Origin: Bicyclus anynana
Lineage: Eukaryota > Arthropoda > Insecta > Lepidoptera > Nymphalidae
Direction of reading: 5' to 3'
Assembly (NCBI RefSeq): GCF_947172395.1
Contig: NC_069102.1
Span: forward strand, 5,982,442-6,046,441
DNA length: 64,000 nucleotides
The position numbers and the translations under genes were made by a program. Below the pieces are notes generated by a model. That model did no database searches, was not told the DNA's origin, and saw only the letters and a list, made by a program, of their open reading frames with translations. This document shows, one piece after another, positions 44,086-53,680 of the stretch. Every line of letters begins with the position of its first letter. The stretch's first letter is position 1.

Positions 44086-44615
44086 CGGCATTTTTGCAGC
44101 AGCTCTCGGTTTTGATTTTGATTCCCTGATATGACACGAAGCCAATGTGTTTGCTAATTTTTTTTTTTTTTAATTAAGCCAGTTTTTTTCCCTTCCATAT
44201 CCAAAGGTTTTTGTAAAAACTATTCATAATTTGAAAGCTATCTATCAAGCATGATAGATGACGGTAAGCAAAGATATACTGTAAATATCGCTTGCCTAAA
44301 AGTGGCCTTTTTAGTTATGACGAAGGAATCAGAAAGGCTCCTTAAGTTCGCAGCAGCGTGTTGCATAAGCAGGTGGAATGATAGGCCAACTTTTTAGAGT
44401 TTATTGGAGTTTACTCCTTACGAATCGATTTTTCAAATATAGCCCCCGGTATTAAAAAAATATTGGTAGTAAAATTCGATGAACGAATGACAGCGTTACG
44501 TTTTTTGTGCGCAATCTATTCTGCGCACCTTACACCGCGCGTACGCCGCGGCCTGCTTCTCCTCGGTTGCGCACCTTTCACTTATCAGGGGTAAGTATTG
44601 AGACGTACATAGTGT

Positions 44616-47513
44616 ATGCTGCGGGGCACATACACATATTTAGACAGTCGATCTGAAAGCTGCCAACCCCGACGACTAGACCTGGCAACATACAACGCAC
44701 GCACTTTGAGGTCCGACGAAAAGGTCATCGAGCTGGAAGAAGTTATGAGTAAGTTGCACTGGGATGTCATAGGATTGTCTGAAGTCCGAAGAGAGGGGGA
44801 GGGCTCGATAATCCTTGAATCCGGCAACATGCTCTACTACCGGGAGGGCGACCAACAGTCCCAGGGTGGTGTCGGATTTATCGTTCTCAAATCCCTCGTG
44901 AACAATGTTGTAAAAGTCGAGAGTGTGTCGAGCAGGGTAGCGTTCCTGGTCCTCCGAATTACCAAACGGTATTCGTTGAAGGTTATACAGGTATACGCAC
45001 CGACCTCGACACATCCCGACGAGGAGGTAGAGGTATTGTATGAGGATATTTCTAAAGCCATACATGCCTCAAACTCTTATTACAATGTTGTGATGGGGGA
45101 TTTTAACGCAAAGCTGGGCGAACGTAGCGGTTCAGAGTTGAAAGTGGGACGATTTGGGTATGGGCAACGGAACGATAGGGGCCAAATGTTGGCTGACTTC
45201 ATGGAGAAGGAGGGCCTCTTTATGATGAACTCCTTCTTCAAGAAGCCACCACACAGGAAATGGACCTGGATGAGCCCCGATGGTTCCACGAAAAATGAGA
45301 TTGACTTCATCTTGTCTACCAAACGGCAAATATTCAACGATGTTTCTGTGATCCATAGGGTGAAAACCGGTAGCGATCACCGAATGGTTAGAGGCACGTT
45401 GAATATCAACGTTCAGCTGGAACGGTATCGACTGGTGAAGTCTACGCTCCGACCTACTCGTGCCCATATCCAAAACCCCGAGTCCTTTCAACTAGAACTG
45501 CAGAACCGCTTTGATTGCCTAGCAAATTGCGAAACTGTGGACGATCTGAACAACAGGTTCGTGGAAACTGTCCATTCCGTTGGGTCTAAGTTCTATAAGA
45601 CCCACCGTACGAAAAGAACCAAAAAGTTCTCAGACCATACACTTAAACTCATGGAAGAGAGGCAAGAAATGAGATTGCAGTCTTCAGCAGATGCGTCAAA
45701 ATACCGACAAATCAGTAGACAGATCTCTAAGTCGCAAACCAGCGACTTGCGAAACTTCAATACCGAGCGTATTAAAAATGCGATTGAAAACAATCGCGGC
45801 TCGAAAGTTTTCGCCAGAGATCTGTCTATTGGACAGAGGCAGCTGACGCGTTTGAAGACCGAGCACGGTAATCTGATTTCTTCCAAGCCCGAGTTATTAA
45901 GTGAGGTCGAGAAGTTCTATGGACAGCTATACACGACTACCCAGCAGCCTGTTGACAACTTGGCTAAAGACCCCAGAGCCAAGTTGACCCGACACTATAC
46001 CGAAGATATCCCGGACGTCAGCCTATACGAGATTAGTGTGGCTCTCAAACACCTGAAGAACAATAAGGCGCCAGGTAAGGACGGAATCACAGCAGAACTC
46101 CTGAAAGCGGGTGGAAAACCGATACTTAAAGTCCTTCAGCGATTGTTCAATTCCGTCATTCACGAGGGCACGACACCTGAGGCGTGGCATAGGAGCGTGG
46201 TGGTTCTGTTCTTCAAAAAAGGTGACAACACCTTGCTGAAGAATTACAGACCCATCTCGCTGCTAAGCCATGTTTACAAATTGTTCTCGAGAGTCATTAC
46301 GAATCGTCTCGCTAATAGGTTTGACGACTTCCAGCCTCCCAAACAAGCCGGTTTCCGAAAAGGCTTTAGTACCATAGACCACATATATACGCTGCGGCAG
46401 GTTATACAGAAGACTCACGAGTATAACCGGCCACTTTGCTTAGCGTTTGTGGACTATGAGAAAGCCTTCGATTCGGTGGAAACCTGGGCTGTGCTAAGGT
46501 CATTGCAGAGATGCCGAATTGATTACAGGTATATCCAAGCATTGAAGTGCTTGTACGAAAACGCCACTATGTCAGTCCGTATTCAGGATCAGACTACGAG
46601 GCCAATCCAGTTGCAGCGAGGAGTGCGTCAGGGAGATGTGATCTCTCCGAAGCTATTTACCGCCGCATTGGAAGACGTCTTTAAGCTTCTGGACTGGGGC
46701 GGACTTGGCATCAACATCAATGGCGAGTACATCACTCAACTGCGGTTCGCGGATGATGTAGTCATCATGGCACAGACTCTGGATGACCTTAGTACCATGC
46801 TCAATGACCTCAGCAGCGTTTCTCAACAGGTGGGCCTGAAAATGAACATGGGCAAAACAAAAATAATGTGTAATGCTCATGTATCGCTCCACCCAGTTAT
46901 AGTTGAGAACGCTGCACTCGAAATTGTAGACGAATACATATACCTAGGACATATGATCCAGCTAGGTAGGTCCAATTTCGAGAAAGAGGTGAACCGTCGA
47001 ATCCAACTCGGCTGGGCTGCATTCGGGAAACTTCGCGACATCTTTTCGTCCGAAATTCCTCAGTGCCTGAAGACAAAAGTCTTCGAACAGTGCGTGTTGC
47101 CAGTGATGACCTATGGTTCCGAGACTTGGTCGCTAACTATGGGCCTCATAAGAAGGCTCAGAGTCACACAGCGGGCGATGGAACGAGCTATGTTAGGAGT
47201 ATCTCTGCGTGATCGAATCAGAAATGAGGAGATCCGCAGAAGAACCAAAGTCACCGACATAGCTCAACGAGTTGCGAAGCTGAAGTGGCAATGGGCGGGG
47301 CACATAGTGCGAAGAGCCGATGGACGTTGGGGTCCCAAAGTGCTGGAATGGCGACCCCGCACTAGTAAGCGCAGTGTTGGCCGACCCCCCACCAGGTGGA
47401 CTGACGACATCAAGCGAGTCGCAGGGATTCGCTGGATGCAGGTGGCTCAGTATCGTGATGTTTGGAAGTCCCTACAAAAGGCCTATGTCCTGCAGTGGAC
47501 GTCCATCGGCTGA
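44616..47513 (+). CDS. RTE LINE endonuclease / reverse transcriptase, intact frame
   Basis: A 965-codon open frame encoding the retrotransposon polyprotein. An endonuclease/exonuclease/phosphatase-type domain is at about residues 20-265, with LATYNARTL, LSEVRREGEG (catalytic Glu), MGDFNAKLG and SDHRMVRG. Reverse transcriptase at about 470-790 has KAPGKDGITAELLK, NYRPISLLSHVYKLF, QAGFRKGFSTIDH, FVDYEKAFDS, RQGDVISPK and LRFADDVVIM. A C-terminal part follows with WAGHIVRRADGRW and DDIKRVAG. No stop or frameshift. Residues 1-14 or so lie in repeat X upstream of the proposed insertion point, so the native start may be different. The downstream tail is (TGA)n. Confidence 0.88.
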   Translation: MLRGTYTYLDSRSESCQPRRLDLATYNARTLRSDEKVIELEEVMSKLHWDVIGLSEVRREGEGSIILESGNMLYYREGDQQSQGGVGFIVLKSLVNNVVKVESVSSRVAFLVLRITKRYSLKVIQVYAPTSTHPDEEVEVLYEDISKAIHASNSYYNVVMGDFNAKLGERSGSELKVGRFGYGQRNDRGQMLADFMEKEGLFMMNSFFKKPPHRKWTWMSPDGSTKNEIDFILSTKRQIFNDVSVIHRVKTGSDHRMVRGTLNINVQLERYRLVKSTLRPTRAHIQNPESFQLELQNRFDCLANCETVDDLNNRFVETVHSVGSKFYKTHRTKRTKKFSDHTLKLMEERQEMRLQSSADASKYRQISRQISKSQTSDLRNFNTERIKNAIENNRGSKVFARDLSIGQRQLTRLKTEHGNLISSKPELLSEVEKFYGQLYTTTQQPVDNLAKDPRAKLTRHYTEDIPDVSLYEISVALKHLKNNKAPGKDGITAELLKAGGKPILKVLQRLFNSVIHEGTTPEAWHRSVVVLFFKKGDNTLLKNYRPISLLSHVYKLFSRVITNRLANRFDDFQPPKQAGFRKGFSTIDHIYTLRQVIQKTHEYNRPLCLAFVDYEKAFDSVETWAVLRSLQRCRIDYRYIQALKCLYENATMSVRIQDQTTRPIQLQRGVRQGDVISPKLFTAALEDVFKLLDWGGLGININGEYITQLRFADDVVIMAQTLDDLSTMLNDLSSVSQQVGLKMNMGKTKIMCNAHVSLHPVIVENAALEIVDEYIYLGHMIQLGRSNFEKEVNRRIQLGWAAFGKLRDIFSSEIPQCLKTKVFEQCVLPVMTYGSETWSLTMGLIRRLRVTQRAMERAMLGVSLRDRIRNEEIRRRTKVTDIAQRVAKLKWQWAGHIVRRADGRWGPKVLEWRPRTSKRSVGRPPTRWTDDIKRVAGIRWMQVAQYRDVWKSLQKAYVLQWTSIG

Positions 47514-47534
47514 TATGATGATGATGATGATGAT
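44660..47534 (+). mobile_element. RTE LINE, near full length
   Basis: Bounded by the putative target duplication GATCTGAAAG and ending in (TGATGA)n. At least seven shorter relatives in the window end at the same point with TGA-type tails, which supports this as the true 3' end. Confidence 0.8.
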
Positions 47535-47697
47535 GATCTGAAAGAGTAACAAACTCCATTCGAGCATCGGAGCTGACACACACTTTTTTTTAATTAATTC
47601 AGTCAACACGGTCCACAGGGGGTAATTGCTAAGGCATCAAGTTATCTTAATCCGACATTGATAATTTCCAATTTAAGAATAAAATTGTTGAGTAGAG

Positions 47698-47885
47698 ATA
47701 TCATCCGATCGTATTTCAATTCACAAACCATTAATACCTGCCTGGATTAAGAAGGAGTTGATAATCAAGAGTCACAAAGAAAATAGATAATATTTTAAAT
47801 AACCATTGAAGATAAAATGAATGTATATAAAACAGAGAAATTAGAAACTCATTCATTGTTCTTGTAGCAACACCAAAAGAACTAA
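47698..47885 (+). promoter_or_regulatory. Promoter and non-coding exon 1 of copy 8
   Basis: The conserved block ATCATCCGATCGTATTTCAA through GCCTGGATTAAGAAG is shared with copy 1 and the pseudogene. AGATAA (47810-47815, another at 47785-47790) precedes TATATAAAA (47824-47832) by 13 nt. Exon 1 ends at 47885 (AACTAA) before GTAAGTATTG. The start is probably near 47852. Confidence 0.75.
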
Positions 47886-49304
47886 GTAAGTATTGTTTAT
47901 AATACGTAATACATAACCATCATCATCATTAACAGCAGATAGACGTCCACAGCTGGACATAGGCCTTTTGCATGGACTTCCAAACAAAACAGTCTCTAGT
48001 TGCCAGCATCCAGCGGCTCTCTGCAACCCACTTAATGTCCTCAGTCCACCTAGTGGGGGATCCATCAACACTTCACATTCTATTCATATATCTGACGGTT
48101 TCTACACGGCACCGTACCGGAACGCTAATTCACCCAGCGGTACGCCCGTAGGGTAGTAAATAGCCTACCACTCAACGAGAGTCTATTTAAAAAATATTAA
48201 ATCTTAAACTGACCGGTATCCTTAATCGAACCCAGAATCTCTTGACTCCCAAAGATTTATTGGCTTTTATCTGGTAATAGGTAGGTACATTATAAAACCG
48301 TTTAACTTAAAAATATTTTTTTACTTATATATGTTATCATCAAGTTTTTAATATTATCCATTCTTTAAATAGGTACCCAAATTAAAAAGTGGTTCATTAT
48401 GTCTAGTTTGACAATTTGTTGAACCCCACCATACATCATCCTAAAAAATATGTAACTATTTCATAATTTTGTTACCAGCCATATTTAATTTGTTTTATTT
48501 TTCATATTGCATATTATGTCACCGTTAGATTGTAATATACGTTAGTTTATATTCTCACTCGTGATATCTACCGTCATATTGTGAACTAAAAATACTGATT
48601 ACAATTTAACGTGTTATTTTTCGGTATATTATAATCTATCGTAAAATTGACAATCAGAATAAATTTACCACAGAGTTACAAAAATATTACAGCGGAAATA
48701 ATAAAAATAGTAAAAAATTACAATGGACAAAACAAAGAAAAAAGAAAAAGAAAGAAAATCTCAGTGCGTTTCCTAATTTTTTTAAACACTGTTCTTCCAT
48801 GAGTAAAATATTGTTATTGTTAATTATAAGTATAATTTAGTCAAATCTAAAGTAAGGTTAGGTTGGGTAAGGTAAGAATATGAGTACTCGGGAGAACTGA
48901 CATATGTGTTTCATTCCTAACTCTATGGACACAGAACGGTCTGCTGTAAAGCCGACCAATCAGGGGAAAGTTCGGCCAGTTATGTAAATCTAATTTGAAT
49001 AGATTAAAAATTCTCTAGTTATATTTTATTGCGGATTTTTCAAAATATTTTTAATCAGTGTTTTCAATGCTGCTATAATTCATTTTAATGATCTGATTTT
49101 TGTTAAACATTACGGATTAAATTACCAATGTATATATACTATACTATTTATATAAATAATGATTAATTTAGAACGTTAAATCGTTAAGTCATTTAAAAAA
49201 AAATATTTTAACAAATATTTTTTTTGTAATATTGTGTAAATAATTAAAATAAATTTAATAATATCATTAACAACAAAAATACAGGATTTTGTTTTTATTT
49301 GCAG
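47886..49304 (+). other. 5' UTR intron of copy 8 with nested repeats
   Basis: Contains a reverse RTE 3' end (47915-48070), a reverse SINE A scrap (48095-48165), element Y sequence (48515-48720) and a segment (48905-48985) inverted relative to 28380-28450. Ends with acceptor tttgcag. Confidence 0.65.
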
Positions 49305-49306
49305 TC

Positions 49307-50761
49307 ATGAAATTCCTGTTGATCGCAGCCGCCATTGTTGCTGTGGCCGTTGCAGGCCCAGCTCGCTTCATTGTCCCCGGTCCCGCCGGACCCGCCCCAA
49401 TTATTGTTGACGAGTCACCTATCTCTGTTGGACCCGTCATTGTTGACGAATCACCCATCTCTGTTGGCCCCGTTGTTGTTGACGAGGCACCCATCTCTGT
49501 TGGACCCGTCGTTGTTGACGAAGCACCCATCTCTGTTGGACCCGTTGTTGTTGACGAGGCACCCATCTCTGTTGGACCCGTCGTTGTTGAGGAGTGGCCC
49601 ATCTCTGTTGGACCCGTAGTGGTTGACGAAGCACCCATCTCTGTTGGTCCCGTTGTAGTTGACGAAGCACCCATCTCTGTTGGACCCGTTGTAGTTGACG
49701 AGGCACCCATCTCTGTTGGACCCGTCGTTGTTGAGGAGTGGCCCATCTCTGTTGGACCAGTAGTGGTTGACGAAGCACCCATCTCTGTTGGACCCGTTGT
49801 AGTTGACGAGGCACCCATCTCTGTTGGGCCCGTCGTTATTGAGGAGTGGCCCATCTCAGTTGGACCCGTTGTGGTTGACGAAGCACCCATCTCTGTTGGA
49901 CCCGTTGTAGTTGACGAGGCACCCATCTCTGTTGGACCCGTTGTAGTTGACGAGGCACCCATCTCTGTTGGACCCGTCGTTGTTGACGAGGCACCCATCT
50001 CTGTTGGACCCGTTGTTGTAGAGGAGTGGCCCATCTCTGTTGGACCCGTTGTAGTTGACGAAGCACCCATCTCTGTTGGACCCGTCGTTGTTGAGGAGTG
50101 GCCCATCTCTGTTGGACCCGTTGTAGTTGACGAAGCACCCATCTCTGTTGGACCCGTCGTTGTAGACGAGGCACCCATCTCTGTTGGACCCGTCGTTGTA
50201 GACGAGGCACCCATTTCTGTTGGACCCGTCGTTGTAGACGAGGCACCCAAACCCGTTGGACCCGTTGTTCTTCCCGCGCCCGCTCCCGAGCACGTACCCA
50301 CTCCCTTATTCAGCTCTCCTCTGGTTCAGGTCATCGTCAATGTCAATGGCAAGTCAGTTGGATTAAAACCTGAAATTAAGCCAACCCCAGTGATTGTTGT
50401 CGAACAGCCTGAAATCGAGCCTACCCCAGTCATTGTTGTTGAGCAGCCTGAAATCGAGCCTACCCCAGTGATTGTTGTGGAGCAGCCTGAGATCGAGCCT
50501 ACTCCAGTGATTGTTGTTGAGCAGCCTGAGATCGAGCCCACTCCAGTGATCGTTGTTGAGCAGCCTGAGATCGAGCCCACTCCAGTAATTGTTGTTGAAC
50601 AACCTATAGTACCTGAGCCAGTCCTCGTCGCGCCCATTGAACTGCCTGAGATCGAGCCAACCCCAGTGATCGTCGTTGATGAGAACGTGGTTCCCGAGCC
50701 AGTCATTGTCGCTCCCATCGAGGTTCACCCCGTCGTCACTCTCCCCGAGGAGCTGAACTAA
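49307..50761 (+). CDS. Secreted 12-residue-repeat protein, copy 8 (longest)
   Basis: A predicted 484-residue secreted protein; function unknown. The frame is open 18 nt upstream, but ATG at 49307 lies two bases after acceptor tttgcag and opens signal peptide MKFLLIAAAIVAVAVAG. Then GPARFIVPGPAGPAP, 23 units ending ISVGPV plus one KPVGPV, mostly DEAP with five EEWP units and two DESP at the start. Next come the spacer PAPAPEHVPTP, the motif PLVQVIVNVNG, one KPTPVIVV and six EIEPTPVIVV units with VPEPVLVAPIEL segments between the last ones, and the end VTLPEELN. No Cys; the array carries no Lys or Arg for about 280 residues. The 36-bp units are so similar in DNA that unequal exchange is likely. 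No canonical AATAAA was noticed shortly after the stop. Confidence 0.9.
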   Translation: MKFLLIAAAIVAVAVAGPARFIVPGPAGPAPIIVDESPISVGPVIVDESPISVGPVVVDEAPISVGPVVVDEAPISVGPVVVDEAPISVGPVVVEEWPISVGPVVVDEAPISVGPVVVDEAPISVGPVVVDEAPISVGPVVVEEWPISVGPVVVDEAPISVGPVVVDEAPISVGPVVIEEWPISVGPVVVDEAPISVGPVVVDEAPISVGPVVVDEAPISVGPVVVDEAPISVGPVVVEEWPISVGPVVVDEAPISVGPVVVEEWPISVGPVVVDEAPISVGPVVVDEAPISVGPVVVDEAPISVGPVVVDEAPKPVGPVVLPAPAPEHVPTPLFSSPLVQVIVNVNGKSVGLKPEIKPTPVIVVEQPEIEPTPVIVVEQPEIEPTPVIVVEQPEIEPTPVIVVEQPEIEPTPVIVVEQPEIEPTPVIVVEQPIVPEPVLVAPIELPEIEPTPVIVVDENVVPEPVIVAPIEVHPVVTLPEELN

Positions 50762-50946
50762 ACATAAAAGAACAACAATTGAAGAATACTCGTATGAACA
50801 TCATGAATTTTAATTACGAGTAACGATGGAACAGGAGACAGTTCACGACATTTTTCTACGAAGTACAAAAATTTCAAAAACAGCTGAAATATATTTTTCT
50901 AAAATACAAATAACTTGTGTTTTCGTTACCTACATAATTTTTGCCT

Positions 50947-51122
50947 GGTGGGAGACATCGATCAATAACCAAGCGATGTAGCGTTCCGGTATGTCGTGTA
51001 GAAACCGAAAGGGGTGTGGATTATCATCCTATTCCTAACAAGTTAGCCTGCTTCCGTCATATTACATCACCACTTACGATCAGGTGAGATTGCAGTCAAG
51101 CGCTAACTTGTAGAGAATAAAA
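50947..51122 (+). mobile_element. SINE A copy, 5'-truncated
   Basis: GGGAGACATCG..GTAGAAACCGAAAGG..ATCAGGTGAGATTGCAGTC tail, then AATAAAA. Confidence 0.72.
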
Positions 51123-51125
51123 AAA

Positions 51126-52604
51126 AGCTAACACAATCCAAAAGAACTGTGCATAATGTGCTCTCTGGGGTAAGGGTTTCCAATTTAGGACTGCAAATAA
51201 GATATTTTGTGAGGAAGCAATAATGAATGTGTCATTCCCAGAACTCGAAGCTTTGTTCGTGGCTAGTAAACATCTAGCTGGGTAAATTATACTTGGATAT
51301 CAGAGGAATGTGAACGAAAACAAAGCAACAATATTGTTTACAATTTTCTAGTTAATGCCGATTGGAATACGTCGAGCTAGAGATAACCTCATAGATCATA
51401 TTTTGCTCTAGACCTTAGACGTAGATTAGAAAATTTGTACCAAGTCATTGATCGAAACGAATACGATAAAAAACAATGTTGTTGCTATTGTTTTTGCTGC
51501 TGCTGGCTGATGATTGCAATTTCTTCGGTAAATGAGTGTTGTTGTTGTGAGTGAGAGAGTACAGTACCTACATATTAAGTTTAGCTAAAATTATATCTAA
51601 AGTGAATTTATAGTACAAATACCATATTTTTATGTCATATCGATAAATCCCTGTTATTTTTATTCGAAAGCAAAAAAAATAACTAAAATTTTTTAATCGA
51701 AATAAAAAAATAAGATAAAGGGTGGTGGGTAAGATCGAAGTAGTTTCTAAAATCGTTTAAATTAATGTCAAACGATATCGAAGGCTACAATATTTATTGT
51801 CCTGATGCTTCAGAACTGTCTTTATTATAAAAATATTTTCAAACAACACGTATAACACAAATTATTTGTTTTTTATTGTCTTGCCCTGCAAGGGAAAGAT
51901 TGAACTAGAAATTCTCAAACTTACGTACGTAAGAAAATGGCGGTCTTATGAATTTTGCCTACATTGGATAAATTACATAAGATCTGTATGATACTTTTTT
52001 GTGTTACCCCATTTTTCATCTTCCAGTCACCCTATATGTTCGTATTTACGACAAACATCAAACGCCTCTAAAAAAAGATCTGAAATCTACAAAGAGGAAC
52101 CTGAAGCTTAGGTTTGCCTATAGGTACTTTAAAAGAGAACACCTGATTGTAAAAAGAATATCTTAGACGTCAATACACTAAAATACACTAAAATGTTGCA
52201 TGCTATGTGCAAAACATAAAAAAAAATGTCTTATATTTCCTACTGCAAAATTATTATTAAGGAAATTATTAAAATATTCGACACAATGCTTAATTGCTCG
52301 TGTACCGTTATACCGTTTCATAATATTTAATAGTAGGTTTTTGAAAAGCCGCTTAAATGGGGATCAGAGATGTACATAAATTAGAATAATAAGCAGTAAG
52401 TATGTACACGTCGAGTTATTTCTAGCGAGGTCACGAATATAATAACTTAAAATCGGGAACGGCCATCTTGAAATTACATACTTACCCACTTATCTCGAAT
52501 CTTAAGATGCTACAGCTAGTGTTGCCAGGTGTACGGATAAAGCTGGACAAGTTAGGCTTTTGTATTCCGTGTCCAGCTGAAATAAACGTGTCAGTTAGAC
52601 TTTC
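51126..52604. other. No gene seen
   Basis: AT-rich; no frame longer than about 90 codons with recognisable motifs, no repeat recognised with confidence. Confidence 0.5.
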
Positions 52605-53005
52605 GTTGTCATCAACCCATATTCGGCTCACTGCTGAGCTCGAGTCTCCTCTCAGAATGAGAGGGGTAAGGCCAATAGTCCACCACGCTGGCCCAATGCG
52701 GATTGGCAGACTTTACAACGCCAGAGAATTAAGATAATTCTCTGGTATGCAGGTTTCCTCATGATGTTTTCCTTCACCGATTGAGACACATGATATTTTA
52801 TTTCTTAAAATGCACAGAACTGAAAAGTTGGAGGCGCATGCCCCAGATCGGATTCAAACCACTGCCACCCGTGTGCCGACCTGTGTGAAGTCTGCGAATC
52901 CGCATTGATCCAGCGTGGTGGACTATTGGCCTAACCCCTCTCATTCTGAGAGGAGACTCGAGCTCAGCAGTGAGCTGAATATGGGCTGATAACGACGATA
53001 TTTAT
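52605..53005. mobile_element. Two SINE B pieces in opposite orientation
   Basis: 52605-52870 is a reverse copy (CATATTCGGCTCACTGCTGA to GCATGCCCCAGATCGG). 52870-53005 is the 3' part of a plus copy (GTGTGAAGTCTGCGAATCCG to GAATATGGGCTGATAACGA). Confidence 0.72.
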
Positions 53006-53439
53006 GTCACAGAATAAAGATCATACAGAATGAGCCTTTACAAGCAGCGTGGTGAAGCCGGTGAATCCCATAAAAACCCCGTCACGCGTATCCTTGACAT
53101 CCGCGATTATATCCGCATATACAAACATTTTTCATAATTTGTATTTGTATATTTCAAAATTTAACACTAACTACAATTACGTAAATGAAAATTATCATCA
53201 ATAAAAAAATACTCCATCTTATTTCTTTAGTTTAAGTGAACAGTTTTTTAAATATTTAAAAACATAAGACGCCATTTTTCTTGAATAATATTGAAAGTTA
53301 CTGCATGCAGCGCTTCGTGTCGTACTGACTCGAGAATGTATTCGTTTTTTAATTTCGTATTTGAAGCGGGTACGACACCGTGGTGTTCCGTACGCTCTAT
53401 CTGCCTATTATTGATTAATCTGTGATTTATGTATATATT

Positions 53440-53680
53440 ATCATGGTTTTTACACTTCCCCAACCCAAACATTACAAACATTAGTACATTGTAGACAATA
53501 TTTAGGTATTATTTGTTTAAATGAGTTTCGTTGATTACAATGCGATTAAATGAAATTAAGACAATTAGCCACCTTTGTTCGCTTCAGTTTCGACGTGCTA
53601 GTGACATATCTAATAGTATAAAAACTTTAATTATTATTAACCTATATTGTTATATAGGTTAATAATAATCAAAGTTTTTA
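53440..53680. repeat. Repeat shared with 11960-12190, ending in a 62-bp palindrome
   Basis: Landmarks GTTTTTACACTTCC, ACATTGTAGACAATATTTAG, GCTTCAGTTT, GTGCTAGTG. 53619-53680 is a near-perfect palindrome with about 29-bp arms starting TAAAAACTTTAATTATTATT, one mismatch and a 4-base loop. Confidence 0.7.

Larger units (their letters stand above)
44404..47595 (+). repeat. Repeat X, interrupted by the RTE element
   Basis: The left part 44404-44659 and right part 47545-47595 together match the single copy at 13249-13575. The RTE sits between two copies of GATCTGAAAG (44650-44659 and 47535-47544), absent as a pair from the uninterrupted copy. Confidence 0.72.

Noticed and set aside
49267..50301. 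344-codon minus-strand frame opposite copy 8
   Set aside because: Same repeat-shadow effect; the plus strand has acceptor, signal peptide and family C-terminus.
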